Assembly: GCF_033449965.1 (NCBI RefSeq)
Contig: NZ_CP137761.1
Location: 2,108,001-2,172,000, forward strand
Reading direction: 5' to 3'
Length of the DNA: 64,000 bases
Source of the DNA: Bacillus sp. T3
GTDB lineage: Bacteria > Bacillota > Bacilli > Bacillales > Cytobacillaceae
Shown here: piece by piece, positions 1 to 8,435 of the stretch
Position numbering within the stretch: position 1 is the first letter of the stretch
Layout: each line of letters begins with the position of its first letter
The notes under the pieces: generated by a model
The model's input: only the letters and a program-made list of their open reading frames with translations
Databases searched by the model: none
What the model was told of the DNA's origin: nothing
Translations under genes and position numbers: made by a program

Positions 1-1
1 A

Positions 2-613
2 ATGAACCTTCATGATAAAATTGTTAAACTCATGCAGAAAAAAGGTATTTATAGTCTACCGCCACGAATTAACCGTCCGAAACAGGTAGATTTTGTACAT
101 AATCAAAGCTATTTGGCAGGTTGGTTTTGTAAAAAAAGGCCGTTAAACGCGATTGAAATTAGTGGACTTAGCTACAATATGCAAAAAACAGTTGTAAAGG
201 TCGTGTTAGAAATTGCCTTTGGCCAAGTTTGTCAGTCGAAAGAGCTACGGAAATATTTTCACAGGGGCAAGGAAATCTGTAAAAAGCAATTTGACCTGCT
301 AAGTTCCATGCTGTCCAAAGATGATCTTTCATCACCACCTTCCTGGGTTTCTGAAATAACCGATTCCACGATTCCACCATTTTCGGATAAACTTATGCTA
401 TATCACACAGTCCTTTTAGTTTCAGCTGGAGTAGGGTACTTAGGAGCTGCTTTATCGGTCTCGCAACGGAGGGATCTGGCATTAAATTATACCTTTTTGA
501 TGGCAGATATTGGTCGTTATGCAGAGGACGGTGCAGAGCTCTTAATTAAAATGGGCTGGATGGAAAAGCCGCCGCTTGCTGACGACCGTGATGAACTGAT
601 GAAGCATGAGTAG
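2..613 (+). CDS. DUF3231 family protein, 5' end cut by window
   Basis: The visible 203 residues match my recollection of the DUF3231 family of Bacillaceae, whose members are usually about 330 residues with two similar halves. The best landmark is the helix pair GYLGAALSVSQRRDLALNY near residues 146-164, followed by a C-terminal segment ending in an acidic/basic tail. The first ATG falls on base 2 of the window with no room for a ribosome site. The real gene very probably starts upstream and only its second half is visible. Function is unknown; some homologues are annotated as spore-associated, but nothing here shows that. Confidence 0.65.
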   Translation: MNLHDKIVKLMQKKGIYSLPPRINRPKQVDFVHNQSYLAGWFCKKRPLNAIEISGLSYNMQKTVVKVVLEIAFGQVCQSKELRKYFHRGKEICKKQFDLLSSMLSKDDLSSPPSWVSEITDSTIPPFSDKLMLYHTVLLVSAGVGYLGAALSVSQRRDLALNYTFLMADIGRYAEDGAELLIKMGWMEKPPLADDRDELMKHE

Positions 614-660
614 TAGAGGTTGATTGGTTATGGACAACAAAATTGAACATCTAAATAGTT

Positions 661-736
661 GGCTCTGTTAAAGCTTATTGTTGATTTTTTCACTATGTTG
701 ATTGGAGCGGAAATCAACAGGCAAATTTAACGGAGC
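661..736 (+). repeat. Internally deleted copy of the Bacillaceae intergenic repeat
   Basis: This holds the outer parts of the element seen in full at 1469-1611: TTGATTGGAGCGGAAATCAACAG at its core without the GC-rich centre. It is bounded by a near-perfect inverted pair, GCTCTGTTAAA (662-672) and TTTAACGGAGC (726-736). It looks like the scar left when the central block was lost. Confidence 0.55.
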
Positions 737-748
737 GAAATAGTTAAA

Positions 749-776
749 ATGGTCTCATGAAGGTTTATGAGACCAT
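749..776 (-). terminator. Perfect 10-bp hairpin, probable terminator for the minus-strand ORF at 886-1257
   Basis: ATGGTCTCAT (749-758) pairs perfectly with ATGAGACCAT (767-776) across an 8-nt loop. Read on the minus strand the stem is followed by TTTTAACTATTT, a modest T tract. On the plus strand it is followed by A-rich sequence, so it suits minus-strand transcription. Confidence 0.5.
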
Positions 777-885
777 AACAAAAAGAATGAGTTTACATAA
801 TTAATTTATGGTGTAGTCACAAACGCTATTATGCTACAAATAAAAAAGGAGCAGAGTCATGTACACTCTCGCTCCGTTAAGCTGT

Positions 886-1257
886 TTATTTTGAGAAGGT
901 TGGACCAACCAATGATTTTGGCTTGATTCCGAGTAGTAGTAGACAAATGTTCGTAAAGCTAGCATGTTCGTACGTTGAAAGAATTTGTTTTAATGCAGGG
1001 AAATTTTCACTCTGTTTTAAAGTTTGCAATTCTCTTTTATAAAGGCGCAGTACAGAGTCATGAACAGAAATTGGAGTAAATTCAGTAGCTGGAATATCTA
1101 ACAACAATGCCCCCATATATTGAAATTTAAAATTAAGTGCACGTGTAAGATAGACCATGTCGACCATTTTTTTGTAGAGATTTGGATATTCCTTTTCTAA
1201 ACTTTTCAAAGCCTCGCTGACTTCTTCTAACTCATTGATACAACAAAAAGTAACCAA
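886..1257 (-). CDS. Hypothetical protein, 123 aa
   Basis: I do not recognise this protein. It is predicted to be largely helical, with an acidic N-terminal stretch (ELEEVSEALKSLEKEYPNL) and a hydrophobic C-terminal segment (NICLLLLGI). The chosen start is a TTG at 1257, preceded by AGGGG with 8-nt spacing. A longer reading from a TTG at 1296 adds 13 residues but has no ribosome site. No ATG occurs early in the frame. It stands alone between two repeat elements and may be a decayed or poorly conserved gene. Confidence 0.4.
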   Translation of the reverse strand: MVTFCCINELEEVSEALKSLEKEYPNLYKKMVDMVYLTRALNFKFQYMGALLLDIPATEFTPISVHDSVLRLYKRELQTLKQSENFPALKQILSTYEHASFTNICLLLLGIKPKSLVGPTFSK

Positions 1258-1468
1258 GAATTTTTCCCCTAATTTTTTTCCCCTAGTTTTTATCAAATAG
1301 AATCTGAACTATTTGATTTTATTTCTCTTTTCTAAATATTATAAATTGTACAAACAAGTCTACGACTTAAATCACTTCTTGTAAAATGGTTTTATTTTAT
1401 GGTTACTATAGCTTTTGTCTATAGAAGCGAATTCTTTCATGTTTAAAAATCGTTCTGATAAATGGGCA

Positions 1469-1611
1469 TGTTGATTTCCACTCCAGGTGCTCGCTTTCCG
1501 CGGGGAGTCCGGGAGCCTCCTCGGCGCTATGGCGCCTGTGGGGTCTCCCGTGACACCTTCTCCCGCAGGAGTCGAGCACCTTCCGCTCCAATCAACATTG
1601 TGCAAAAAATC
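1469..1611 (-). repeat. Full-length GC-rich Bacillaceae intergenic repeat
   Basis: A 143-bp GC-rich block lies in AT-rich surroundings. Its ends are TTGATTTCCACTCC and CCGCTCCAATCAACA, inverted versions of GGAGYGGAA plus ATCAACA. The centre is an imperfect dyad (GGCGC-TAT-GGCGCC, 1523-1536). I know closely similar sequences as abundant non-coding repeats in many Bacillus genomes. The small ORFs that cross it on both strands are by-products of its composition. Shortened copies lie at 661-736 and 20231-20315. Confidence 0.75.
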
Positions 1612-1633
1612 AATATTGAATTTTTATACAGCA

Positions 1634-1664
1634 AAAAATAAAACGGTTCACTGTTTGAACCGTT
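1634..1664 (-). terminator. Intrinsic terminator of the LysR gene
   Basis: AAACGGTTCA (1641-1650) pairs with TTGAACCGTTT (1654-1664) around a tight loop. On the minus strand the stem is followed by TATTTTTTGC. The stem abuts the stop codon of the LysR gene at 1664. Confidence 0.8.
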
Positions 1665-2575
1665 TAGCTTAAAGTACGATTGTTCTGTTTTGTGCCATTT
1701 AGCCGGTTTATTGTGAAGTGAAGCCATTGTTTGGCCGCGTAGGAAATGTATTGATTTTTTGCCCAAATGATTGCTACGCTCCAACGAATTGTTGGATTTT
1801 CAACGCGAATGTACCGTACATTGGCTCCTAGTTTGGTACAAATACTTTGTGGCAATAACGAGACACCAAATTTGTTTGCCACCATTCCTTCTATAAATAG
1901 AAGGTGAGCACTCTCTGAAATAATGTGGGGCTGGAAACCAACCAAGTTACAAGCTTGAATAATCCGATCATTCAAAACAAAATCTTTATTAAACAAAATA
2001 AATGATTCATTCTCCAATTGGGCTAAATCGACGACCTCTTTGTCAGAGAGGGGATGGGAAGGATGAAGAATCAGCATTAAATCTTCTTCCATAAAAGCGT
2101 AATGATCAAATAATTCATTTTGAGTGGGCAAAACAATGACGCCAACATCTAAGAGATTATTTTCGATATCTTCTTCAATTTTTTTTGATCCAGATTCTTC
2201 AAATTGAAATGTAATCCCTGGATATTCTTCATGAAACATCCCCGTTATTTTTAGAAAATCCTCTGCATTAAAAATAGGTGGTAATCCGATGCGAATATGA
2301 CCTGTTTTTAGACCAGTAAGATTGTCAATGTTCAATTCTAAATTATGAAAGGCTTGATCAACCAATTTTGCCTCTTCAAAAATGACCTTACCTACATCGG
2401 TTAAAACAAGTTGTTTTCGTGAGCGATCGAACAAAGTCACACCAAGCTCAGTCTCAAGATTTTTAATCATCTTGCTAATGGTTGGCTGTGTAATAAATAA
2501 CCGATCAGCAGCACGAGTAAAACTATTCACCTTTGCAACCTCAATAAAATACTGCAACTGCTTAATATCCACCAT
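1664..2575 (-). CDS. LysR family transcriptional regulator (CidR/YwbI-like)
   Basis: This is a 303-residue LysR-type regulator of normal family length. The N-terminal winged HTH spans about residues 1-60, with recognition region FITQPTISKMIKNLE (27-41) and LFDRSRKQLVLTDVG following. The effector-binding domain fills residues 90-295. By overall feel it is closest to the CidR/YwbI group, which in B. subtilis activates genes for holin-like proteins in response to acetate. No such target lies beside it here, so that assignment is tentative. The ATG at 2575 is followed at once by an in-frame GTG; an AAGGTG sequence sits about 10 nt upstream. The gene is monocistronic and ends in its own terminator. 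Confidence 0.85.
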   Translation of the reverse strand: MVDIKQLQYFIEVAKVNSFTRAADRLFITQPTISKMIKNLETELGVTLFDRSRKQLVLTDVGKVIFEEAKLVDQAFHNLELNIDNLTGLKTGHIRIGLPPIFNAEDFLKITGMFHEEYPGITFQFEESGSKKIEEDIENNLLDVGVIVLPTQNELFDHYAFMEEDLMLILHPSHPLSDKEVVDLAQLENESFILFNKDFVLNDRIIQACNLVGFQPHIISESAHLLFIEGMVANKFGVSLLPQSICTKLGANVRYIRVENPTIRWSVAIIWAKNQYISYAAKQWLHFTINRLNGTKQNNRTLS

Positions 2576-2837
2576 CCAACACCTTACTTCTTATTAAAAT
2601 ACTCCTGTAATCTTAATTTTACCAAAATTCAGGAAGGAAAGGGGTGGTTCTCCTGCTTTCAGAAACATTTTTTAACAAAGGATCTACTAATTTTATTGTT
2701 GATTTCCGCATTTTAAATGAATGCAGAGGAGGGATCGATTTGTAGCTGTGACTTTTGATGTATGGAATTCATTTGTCATTATGCTATCTTTAAATACAAA
2801 GCAATAACGAATTTTGAAAAGACTGGGAGGATGCAAT

Positions 2838-3077
2838 ATGAGTTGTGGATGTTCTGTACTTGAGGATGGTCAGGCAATTGTGGATCACGTAAAAAGTAAA
2901 GGCAAAGAAAATTGGGAGCCTGCGGTAGCACATGAAATTACATGTGAGTGTGGGGAAACCTTTGTTTTAAAAACGGTTGTGATGAATTGTCCAAAATGTG
3001 AAATGACGTATGGAGTGCAGCCTTGCAGTTCAATGGATATTCATAATGTAAAGGCAGCCGGCATTCGCTATGCTTAA
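2838..3077 (+). CDS. Small cysteine-rich zinc-ribbon protein, 79 aa
   Basis: The start at ATG 2838 is set by GGGAGG ending 7 nt upstream; an in-frame TTG at 2814 would add eight residues but lacks a ribosome site. The protein opens with SCGCS and later carries CECGETF and NCPKCEMTYGVQPCS. This gives two CxC/CxxC pairs spaced like a zinc ribbon or rubredoxin-type knuckle (about residues 36-63). I do not recognise a named family. A role as a small metal-binding protein is an inference from the cysteines alone. A strong terminator follows. Confidence 0.65.
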   Translation: MSCGCSVLEDGQAIVDHVKSKGKENWEPAVAHEITCECGETFVLKTVVMNCPKCEMTYGVQPCSSMDIHNVKAAGIRYA

Positions 3078-3141
3078 CAAATCTTAATTACATATTGTTT
3101 TGGCTCTTGACATTATTGTAAGTGCCTCAATAAAACATAAT

Positions 3142-3188
3142 TTAGCATCGTTATTTCTCTTCAAAAAATAACGATGCTAAATTTTTTT
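3142..3188 (+). terminator. Strong intrinsic terminator between convergent genes
   Basis: TTAGCATCGTTATTT pairs with AAATAACGATGCTAA around a short loop and is followed by ATTTTTTT. It closes the plus-strand zinc-ribbon gene. It also sits just beyond the stop of the convergent LOG gene, where the flanking T tract is weaker. Confidence 0.85.
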
Positions 3189-3194
3189 AAATAC

Positions 3195-3776
3195 TCAAGT
3201 CCGATCTTCCGTTAAATATGGTTTTACATTGATCGGTTTAAAGTGAGTAAACTTATGCAACAGTGCACTTGGTTCTGTATCCACAAGGGCCATTGAACGA
3301 AATTTTTCATCCATAAACTGTTCTTCGGTCATATGATTAAATAAAGCAATAAGTGGATCATAATAATGATTGATATTTAATATCCCTAACGGTTTTTGGT
3401 GAAGCCCCAATTGCCCCCACGTAAAAATCTCAAAAAATTCCTCCATCGTACCAGGTCCTCCTGGTAGAGCAATAAAGCCTTCAGCTAAATCCGACATCAT
3501 TGCTTTTCGTTCATGCATCGAATCTACAATAATTAATTCAGTTAAGTGGGGATGGGACCTTTCTTTTGAATCTAAAAATTTTGGCATGACTCCAATCGCT
3601 TTTCCACCAGCTTTCAATACAGAATTGGCGACAGCGCCCATAATGCCTAAACTTGATCCGCCATAAACAAGTGTAATACCTCGTTTTGCCAGTTCTTTTC
3701 CCAACATTTTAGCACCATCTATGTAAACTTCAGACCCTCCGTTTCTGGATCCGCAAAAAACGGCTAGACTTTTCAT
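3195..3776 (-). CDS. LOG family (TIGR00730) nucleoside 5'-monophosphate phosphoribohydrolase
   Basis: This 193-residue protein has the two LOG signatures: a Rossmann-type YGGSSLGIMG near residue 39 and PGGPGTMEEFFE near residue 105. The family cleaves the N-glycosidic bond of cytokinin-type or ordinary nucleoside monophosphates. It was long mis-annotated as lysine decarboxylase; the B. subtilis homologue is YvdD. It is a cytosolic enzyme, usually a dimer or higher oligomer. Two adjacent ATGs are possible. AGGGGGG lies 4 nt before the first and 7 nt before the second (3776), so I chose the second. It is transcribed away from the RNA leader at 3.9 kb. Confidence 0.88.
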   Translation of the reverse strand: MKSLAVFCGSRNGGSEVYIDGAKMLGKELAKRGITLVYGGSSLGIMGAVANSVLKAGGKAIGVMPKFLDSKERSHPHLTELIIVDSMHERKAMMSDLAEGFIALPGGPGTMEEFFEIFTWGQLGLHQKPLGILNINHYYDPLIALFNHMTEEQFMDEKFRSMALVDTEPSALLHKFTHFKPINVKPYLTEDRT

Positions 3777-3922
3777 CATTTGTCCCCCCTAATAATTGGC
3801 ATTGTCTATAAATATTCTATACACATTTTCATACATTATCTATAAAATAGTGGAGATACTGTTTAATACAACTCCAATCAATCGCAAGTCAAAGTTTCCG
3901 ACAAAGTTTTTCAATTTTTTTG

Positions 3923-3951
3923 TTGCTATTTATATTATATGCTGATAATAT
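3923..3951 (+). promoter_or_regulatory. Sigma-A type promoter driving the 4-kb leader RNA
   Basis: TTGCTA (3923-3928) and TAATAT (3946-3951) are separated by 17 nt. Transcription would start near 3958, just before the first stems of the folded leader. Confidence 0.55.
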
Positions 3952-3957
3952 AAAAGA

Positions 3958-4383
3958 GCATGAATTGGAAAGCTAATATTCAATATATCTGGATCTTTCC
4001 AAGCAGATAATTTTGACCACTTCCTAAGGGGAGTCAAGGCCATACGGACAGCCGGGTCAAATGCCGATTGGCAACTTTAGTTGCCTTATTGATTGAGTTA
4101 AAAGCTCAAATTTTATAAGTTGGTTACTTTACAACCAGTGCATTTTGCACACAACTTGTGAAACGGTCAATAAGAGTGGTAAAAGTAATTATTTGCTATA
4201 TAGACTCTGATCCTAAAGAAGATATATTTTGAATATTAAAGTGCATTCTGCCATAATGCCTTCTGACGTTTATGGTGGACGAATACATATGGCTTTTTGT
4301 CATGGATATGCATTTTTTAATATGATGATTATATCTAAAGCAAGTGTTGTGCGCGATAATGCGTTTTGCACTTGCTTTTTTTG
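3958..4383 (+). ncRNA. Candidate structured leader RNA (riboswitch-like), identity unknown
   Basis: A dense set of mutually compatible helices lies between promoter and terminator. A long-range closing stem pairs 3975-3990 with 4220-4237 (AATATTCAA/TTGAATATT and TATATCT/AGATATA, 2-nt bulge), extended by GGATC/GATCC (3991-3995 with 4208-4212). Inside it are ACCACT/AGTGGT (4016-4021 with 4175-4180), a hairpin GGCAAC/GTTGCC (4070-4085), TTATTGA/TCAATAA (4086-4092 with 4167-4173), TTGAG/CTCAA (4093-4109), and AAGTT/AACTT (4117-4121 with 4153-4157) enclosing GGTT/AACC and GTGCA/TGCAC hairpins. A competing 5' hairpin is TTGGAAAG/CTTTCCAA (3965-4001). I compared it from memory with lysine, SAM, yybP-ykoY, M-box, T-box, tmRNA, 6S and RNase P consensus features and none fits. 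The position before a polyamine operon suggests a cis-regulator, but a free-standing RNA is possible. Confidence 0.5.
4338..4383 (+). terminator. Intrinsic terminator at the end of the leader RNA
   Basis: AAGCAAGTG pairs with CACTTGCTT around a 26-nt loop that holds GCGCGATAATGCG, followed by TTTTTTTG. It lies 108 nt upstream of the dehydrogenase start, where an attenuator or the end of a separate RNA would be expected. Confidence 0.8.
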
Positions 4384-4490
4384 TTGAAAAAAAACATTAG
4401 AGGGGTCAAATCAATCTCTATTTCCTACAGACATAATGTTTGGGGACTCCTCAGTGCATCGAAAAATCTAATTGGTTAGGAGATAGGATA

Positions 4491-5729
4491 ATGGGAAAAG
4501 CACTTATTATTGGAGCTGGCGGAGTAGCTTCCGTTGCCATCCACAAATGTGTTCAGAACAGCGAGGTTTTCGAAGAGATTTGTATCGCAAGTCGTACAAA
4601 ATCAAAATGTGATGATTTAAAAGCGAAGCTAGATGGTGGAAAAACAAAAATTACAACTGCACAGGTTGATGCGGATAATGTCGATGAGCTAATTGCTTTA
4701 ATTAACGAAGTAAAGCCTGATATCGTTATGAACCTTGCCTTACCTTATCAAGATTTAACGATTATGGACGCATGTCTAGCAACAAAAACACATTATATGG
4801 ACACTGCAAACTATGAGCCAGAAGATACGGCTAAATTTGAATACAGCTGGCAATGGGCTTACCAAGAGCGCTTCAAAGAAGCTGGAATTACTGCCCTACT
4901 AGGTAGCGGCTTTGATCCTGGTGTAACAGGAGTATTCTCAGCTTATGCTCTAAAGCACTATTTTGATGAAATTGAATCAATCGATATTTTGGATTGTAAT
5001 GGCGGCGACCATGGCTATCCTTTCGCTACTAACTTTAACCCAGAAATCAACATTCGTGAGGTTTCTGCTAACGGAAGATATTGGGAAAATGGCGAGTGGA
5101 TTGAAACAAAACCGATGGAAATCAAGCGCGTTTATAACTTCGATGAAGTTGGCGAAAAGGATATGTACCTTCTTTATCACGAAGAGCTTGAATCTCTTGC
5201 AAAAAACATTCCTGGACTTAAGCGTATTCGTTTCTTCATGACATTTGGTCAAAGCTACCTTACACACTTAAAATGTCTTGAAAATGTTGGTATGACTTCT
5301 ATCGAGCCAATTGAGTTTGAAGGAAAACAAATCATTCCGCTTCAATTCTTAAAAGCTGTATTACCAGATCCAGCATCTCTTGGACCACGTACAGTTGGTA
5401 AAACGAATATCGGATGTATTTTTAAAGGTAAAAAAGACGGCGTAGATAAAACATACTATGTATACAATGTTTGTGACCATCAAGAATGCTTTAAAGAAGT
5501 TGGTTCACAAGCCATCTCTTATACAACAGGTGTACCTGCAATGATCGGTGCAATGATGGTCATGAATGGAACTTGGAATAAGCCAGGCGTATACAACATC
5601 GAAGAATTTGATCCAGATCCATTCATGGATGCATTGAACAAGTGGGGACTACCATGGAAAGAAGACTTTAACCCAGTACTTGTCGATGATGAACCTATTA
5701 AAGTTAAGAAGCCGGAGCTAACTCGATAA
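4491..5729 (+). CDS. Carboxynorspermidine synthase (saccharopine dehydrogenase family)
   Basis: This 412-residue protein has an N-terminal Rossmann motif IGAGGVAS (residues 7-14) and the saccharopine-dehydrogenase fold. The family member paired with a carboxynorspermidine decarboxylase condenses a diamine with aspartate semialdehyde and reduces the product with NADPH to a carboxylated triamine. It is the first step of the alternative (non-SpeDE) spermidine/norspermidine route. The start at ATG 4491 is chosen because AGGAG lies 8 nt upstream; an in-frame upstream extension to 4440 has no ribosome site and begins inside the leader. The next gene starts one base after the stop, so the pair is an operon. 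The folded leader and terminator upstream make transcriptional attenuation plausible. Confidence 0.88.
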   Translation: MGKALIIGAGGVASVAIHKCVQNSEVFEEICIASRTKSKCDDLKAKLDGGKTKITTAQVDADNVDELIALINEVKPDIVMNLALPYQDLTIMDACLATKTHYMDTANYEPEDTAKFEYSWQWAYQERFKEAGITALLGSGFDPGVTGVFSAYALKHYFDEIESIDILDCNGGDHGYPFATNFNPEINIREVSANGRYWENGEWIETKPMEIKRVYNFDEVGEKDMYLLYHEELESLAKNIPGLKRIRFFMTFGQSYLTHLKCLENVGMTSIEPIEFEGKQIIPLQFLKAVLPDPASLGPRTVGKTNIGCIFKGKKDGVDKTYYVYNVCDHQECFKEVGSQAISYTTGVPAMIGAMMVMNGTWNKPGVYNIEEFDPDPFMDALNKWGLPWKEDFNPVLVDDEPIKVKKPELTR

Positions 5730-5730
5730 A

Positions 5731-6854
5731 ATGCGTTTTGAAGAGTTACCGACTCCTTGTTATGTCGTCGATGAAGGTCTTCTGGAAAAAAATCTTAAAA
5801 TCCTGAACGGAGTCATGGAACGTACAGGTTGTAAGATTGTTTTAGCACAAAAAGCTTTTTCAATGTATTCAATGTATCCGCTGATTGCTAAGTATTTAAG
5901 TGGTGTTACAGCAAGTGGTTTATTCGAGGCACGTTTAGGCTATGAGGAAATGGGAAAAGAGAATCATGTCTTTTCCCGGCTTATCGTGAGGATGAAATCG
6001 ATGAGATCATCTCGATTTGCGACCATATTATCTTTAACTCTTTTTCACAGGTAGAAAAATTTAAAGATAAAGCACTTAAGGCTGGCAGAAGCATTGGTTT
6101 ACGGATTAATCCTGAGTGCTCGACTCAGATTGGGCATGATATCTATAACCCGTGTGCGACGGGTTCTCGCTTCGGTGTTACACTTGCCAATTTCCGTCCT
6201 GATTTACTGGATGGACTTGATGGACTTCATTTCCATACACTTTGTCAGCAAAACTCAGATGATTTAGAAACCACTTTAAATGCGGTGGAAGAAAAATTCG
6301 GTGAGTATTTACCGCAAATGAAATGGATTAACTTTGGCGGCGGTCACCATATCACAAGAGAAGATTATGATATCGCACGTCTAGAAAAGTGTATTAAGAG
6401 AATGCAAGATAAATATGGTTTAGAAGTATATCTCGAGCCAGGTGAAGCCGTTGCCCTTAACGCTGGCTATCTTGTAACATCTGTCCTTGATACACTTCAT
6501 AATGGAATGGATATTGCAATTCTTGATACATCTGCATCTTGTCATATGCCAGATGTATTGGAAATGCCTTATCGTCCACCATTATTTGGTTCAGGAGAAG
6601 TAGGGGAGAAGCCTTATACCTTCAGACTTGGCGGCCAAACTTGTCTTGCTGGGGATGTCATTGGTGATTATTCCTTCGACCAACCATTAAAGAGTGGAGA
6701 TCGCTTAGTATTTGGCGATATGGCAATCTACACAATGGTAAAGAATACTACGTTCAACGGTATGGCACTTCCAGCGATTGCTGTTCAAGATAAAGACGGC
6801 GAATGTCGCGTTGTTCGCGAATTCGGTTACCAAGATTTTAAAATGAGATTATAA
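5731..6854 (+). CDS. nspC: Carboxynorspermidine decarboxylase, one-base frameshift in the assembly
   Basis: This is a PLP-dependent fold-III decarboxylase that converts carboxynorspermidine/carboxyspermidine to the polyamine. The pyridoxal lysine lies in LAQKAFSMYSM (about residue 36). Other landmarks are GLHFHTLCQQ, WINFGGGHHIT, EPGEAVALNAGY and CLAGDVIGDYSF. The frame breaks near 5977: the reading HVFSRLIV should be HVFSPAYREDE, restored by adding one C to the CCCGG at 5975-5979. Repaired length is 374 residues, normal for the family. It is translationally coupled to the dehydrogenase, one base after its stop, and followed by a strong terminator. I think the gene is intact and the missing base is an assembly error. 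Confidence 0.85.
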
Positions 6855-6857
6855 TAG

Positions 6858-6898
6858 AAAAAGAACCAGATTCGAAAATATGAATCTGGTTCTTTTTG
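6858..6898 (+). terminator. Strong terminator of the polyamine operon
   Basis: AAAGAACCAGATTC pairs with GAATCTGGTTCTTT around an 8-nt loop and runs into TTTTTGTTTG. It lies directly after the nspC stop codon. Confidence 0.9.
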
Positions 6899-6995
6899 TT
6901 TGCTTTTTTAGTTCAAAAATCAAAATTTTATTGAAAAAATAGGTATTGTTAAAAGAATAGGACTGCTTTTTTTAAAAATTGATTAAAATAGTCTC

Positions 6996-7155
6996 GTTAT
7001 ATGCACGAGTTTTTGTTCATATGCACGTTAAATTGTGGATATGATATAAGCGTAAAAATATATGATCCAACTTTTTAGATATATGATCCAACTTTTAAAT
7101 TTTATGCACGCTAAGATGTGGATTTGCACGCGAAAATGGACATATGCACGTTTTG
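6996..7155 (+). repeat. TGCACG word array, copy A
   Basis: Five TGCACG words (7002, 7022, 7105, 7125, 7145) are interspersed with two TATGATCCAACTTT words in AT-rich non-coding DNA. The same vocabulary and order recur at 49386-49560 and 53298-53475. No protein explanation was found. Confidence 0.6.
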
Positions 7156-7221
7156 GACCACGTCAACCATCTTCGTAATCTTCCTCTTGCCATCGCACAA
7201 CAGTCTCGTCCATTCGCAAAA

Positions 7222-7896
7222 TTACAACTCCTTAATCTGCCAATCAATCTCCGCACTTCCAATTTCACGTAAAAAAGCATTCGCTCGTGAAAATGGCTTG
7301 CTGCCGAAGAAACCTTTGTTTGCAGAAAGTGGACTAGGGTGAGGCGATTGAATAATCAAATGTCTGGAATTCGTAATCATCTGTTCCTTTTGCTGAGCAA
7401 ACCGCCCCCAAAGGATAAACACAACCGGAGTCTCCCTATTGTTCAGGACTTCGATAACCTTGTTTGTGAACTTTTCCCAGCCTAACGCTTTATGGGAATT
7501 TGGCATTCCGGAACGGACGGTTAATACAGCATTTAGTAATAACACTCCTTGCTTCGACCATTGCACTAAATATCCGTTATTTGGAAGACTACATCCGATG
7601 TCGGCTTGAAGCTCCTTATAAATGTTTTGCAGCGATGGGGGAGTCTTAACACCTGGTTTCACGGAAAAGCTTAATCCATGTGCTTGTCCGGGACCATGAT
7701 ATGGATCTTGGCCAATAATTACGACTTTCGTGTCTTGATAAGAAGTAAAATCGAGCGCATTGTATAGATCACTTTGATCGGGGAATATATCGTGTGTGTT
7801 GTACTCTTCTATTAAAGCTTGTTCCAAATGTTGATAATAAGGTTTTTCGAATTCTCCTTCAAGGAGTGGAACCCAATCATTTCTCAAATTATTCAT
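7222..7896 (-). CDS. ung: Uracil-DNA glycosylase, family 1
   Basis: This 224-residue enzyme excises uracil from DNA to begin base-excision repair. The catalytic water-activating motif GQDPYH is at residues 62-67 and the DNA-intercalating motif HPSPLSANKGF is near residue 186. The uracil-binding region around PGVKTPPSLQNIYKEL is also intact. The ATG at 7896 is preceded by AGAGAG with 8-nt spacing; an in-frame GTG at 7905 overlaps that ribosome site and is less likely. The gene is monocistronic. Confidence 0.96.
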   Translation of the reverse strand: MNNLRNDWVPLLEGEFEKPYYQHLEQALIEEYNTHDIFPDQSDLYNALDFTSYQDTKVVIIGQDPYHGPGQAHGLSFSVKPGVKTPPSLQNIYKELQADIGCSLPNNGYLVQWSKQGVLLLNAVLTVRSGMPNSHKALGWEKFTNKVIEVLNNRETPVVFILWGRFAQQKEQMITNSRHLIIQSPHPSPLSANKGFFGSKPFSRANAFLREIGSAEIDWQIKEL

Positions 7897-7989
7897 TATG
7901 TACACTCTCTTTTCGTTAGTTGCGATACTCTATCCATTATAAGAACGATGTTGATTTCTTTCAATTAGGAAAAACTAAGCCCCATTCGC

Positions 7990-8027
7990 ACAAAATAAAA
8001 AAGCACTCCTCGACATCGAGAAGTGCC
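7990..8027 (-). terminator. Terminator of the minus-strand ORF at 8091-8435
   Basis: On the minus strand GCACTTCTCGA pairs with TCGAGGAGTGC (8003-8026) and is followed by TTTTTTATTTTG. It supports real transcription of the small ORF upstream of it. Confidence 0.8.
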
Positions 8028-8090
8028 TATATCTGTAGTATGCGGCCGCATATTAGAGGTTAATAGGAAGTTTTGTTTTATCTAGCTGGG

Positions 8091-8435
8091 TTAAAAAGCC
8101 ATATGTTCATGAATTCCTCCTTTCTTGATTATATTTCTATCATAATCACCTGGACCGATGAATTGCTTTGCCTGAGGAGAGCAAACTCTAACTTTTCTCT
8201 TCACTTCCTCCATTTGTATTCGAATTAAGCTAGCCACACGGCGACCCTGCTTGGGGACTAATCCCCCTTGTATCGATTGTCTTCGGGCTTCGCTTTTCAC
8301 TTTCTCGGTCGTTCTAAAACTCGTCATTACCTTGACCCGTGGCGGGACTTTCCGGATAAGCTCCTGAGCTTCTTTTCCTTCTGAACTGTTGGTTTCACTA
8401 GGAACCTTTCGTTGTAGCAGCATAAATAGTTTCAT
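8091..8435 (-). CDS. Hypothetical basic protein, 114 aa
   Basis: I do not recognise this protein. It is strongly basic (many Lys/Arg, few aromatic residues) and has no membrane segment, so nucleic-acid association is possible but unproven. Support for a real gene comes from GGAAAGGT about 9 nt before the ATG at 8435 and from a strong minus-strand terminator just beyond the stop. Against it, the residue composition is low-complexity in places and no family is recalled. It lies upstream of ung with a terminator between, so it is probably its own transcript. Confidence 0.4.
   Translation of the reverse strand: MKLFMLLQRKVPSETNSSEGKEAQELIRKVPPRVKVMTSFRTTEKVKSEARRQSIQGGLVPKQGRRVASLIRIQMEEVKRKVRVCSPQAKQFIGPGDYDRNIIKKGGIHEHMAF

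Noticed and set aside
1372..1784. Small ORFs on both strands across 1372-1784
   Set aside because: They are open only because they run through the GC-rich intergenic repeat; no ribosome sites or families.
3958..4240. Lysine riboswitch or other known leader for the dehydrogenase/decarboxylase operon
   Set aside because: The conserved lysine-box words (AGAGGTGC, GCCGAAG, GGCTG..CTGTC) are absent, and SAM, M-box and yybP-ykoY signatures also fail beyond a short AGGGGAGT match.
3958..4240. Group I intron or tmRNA
   Set aside because: No group I P7/R-S core, no tag-peptide or tRNA-like acceptor ends, and no interrupted host gene.
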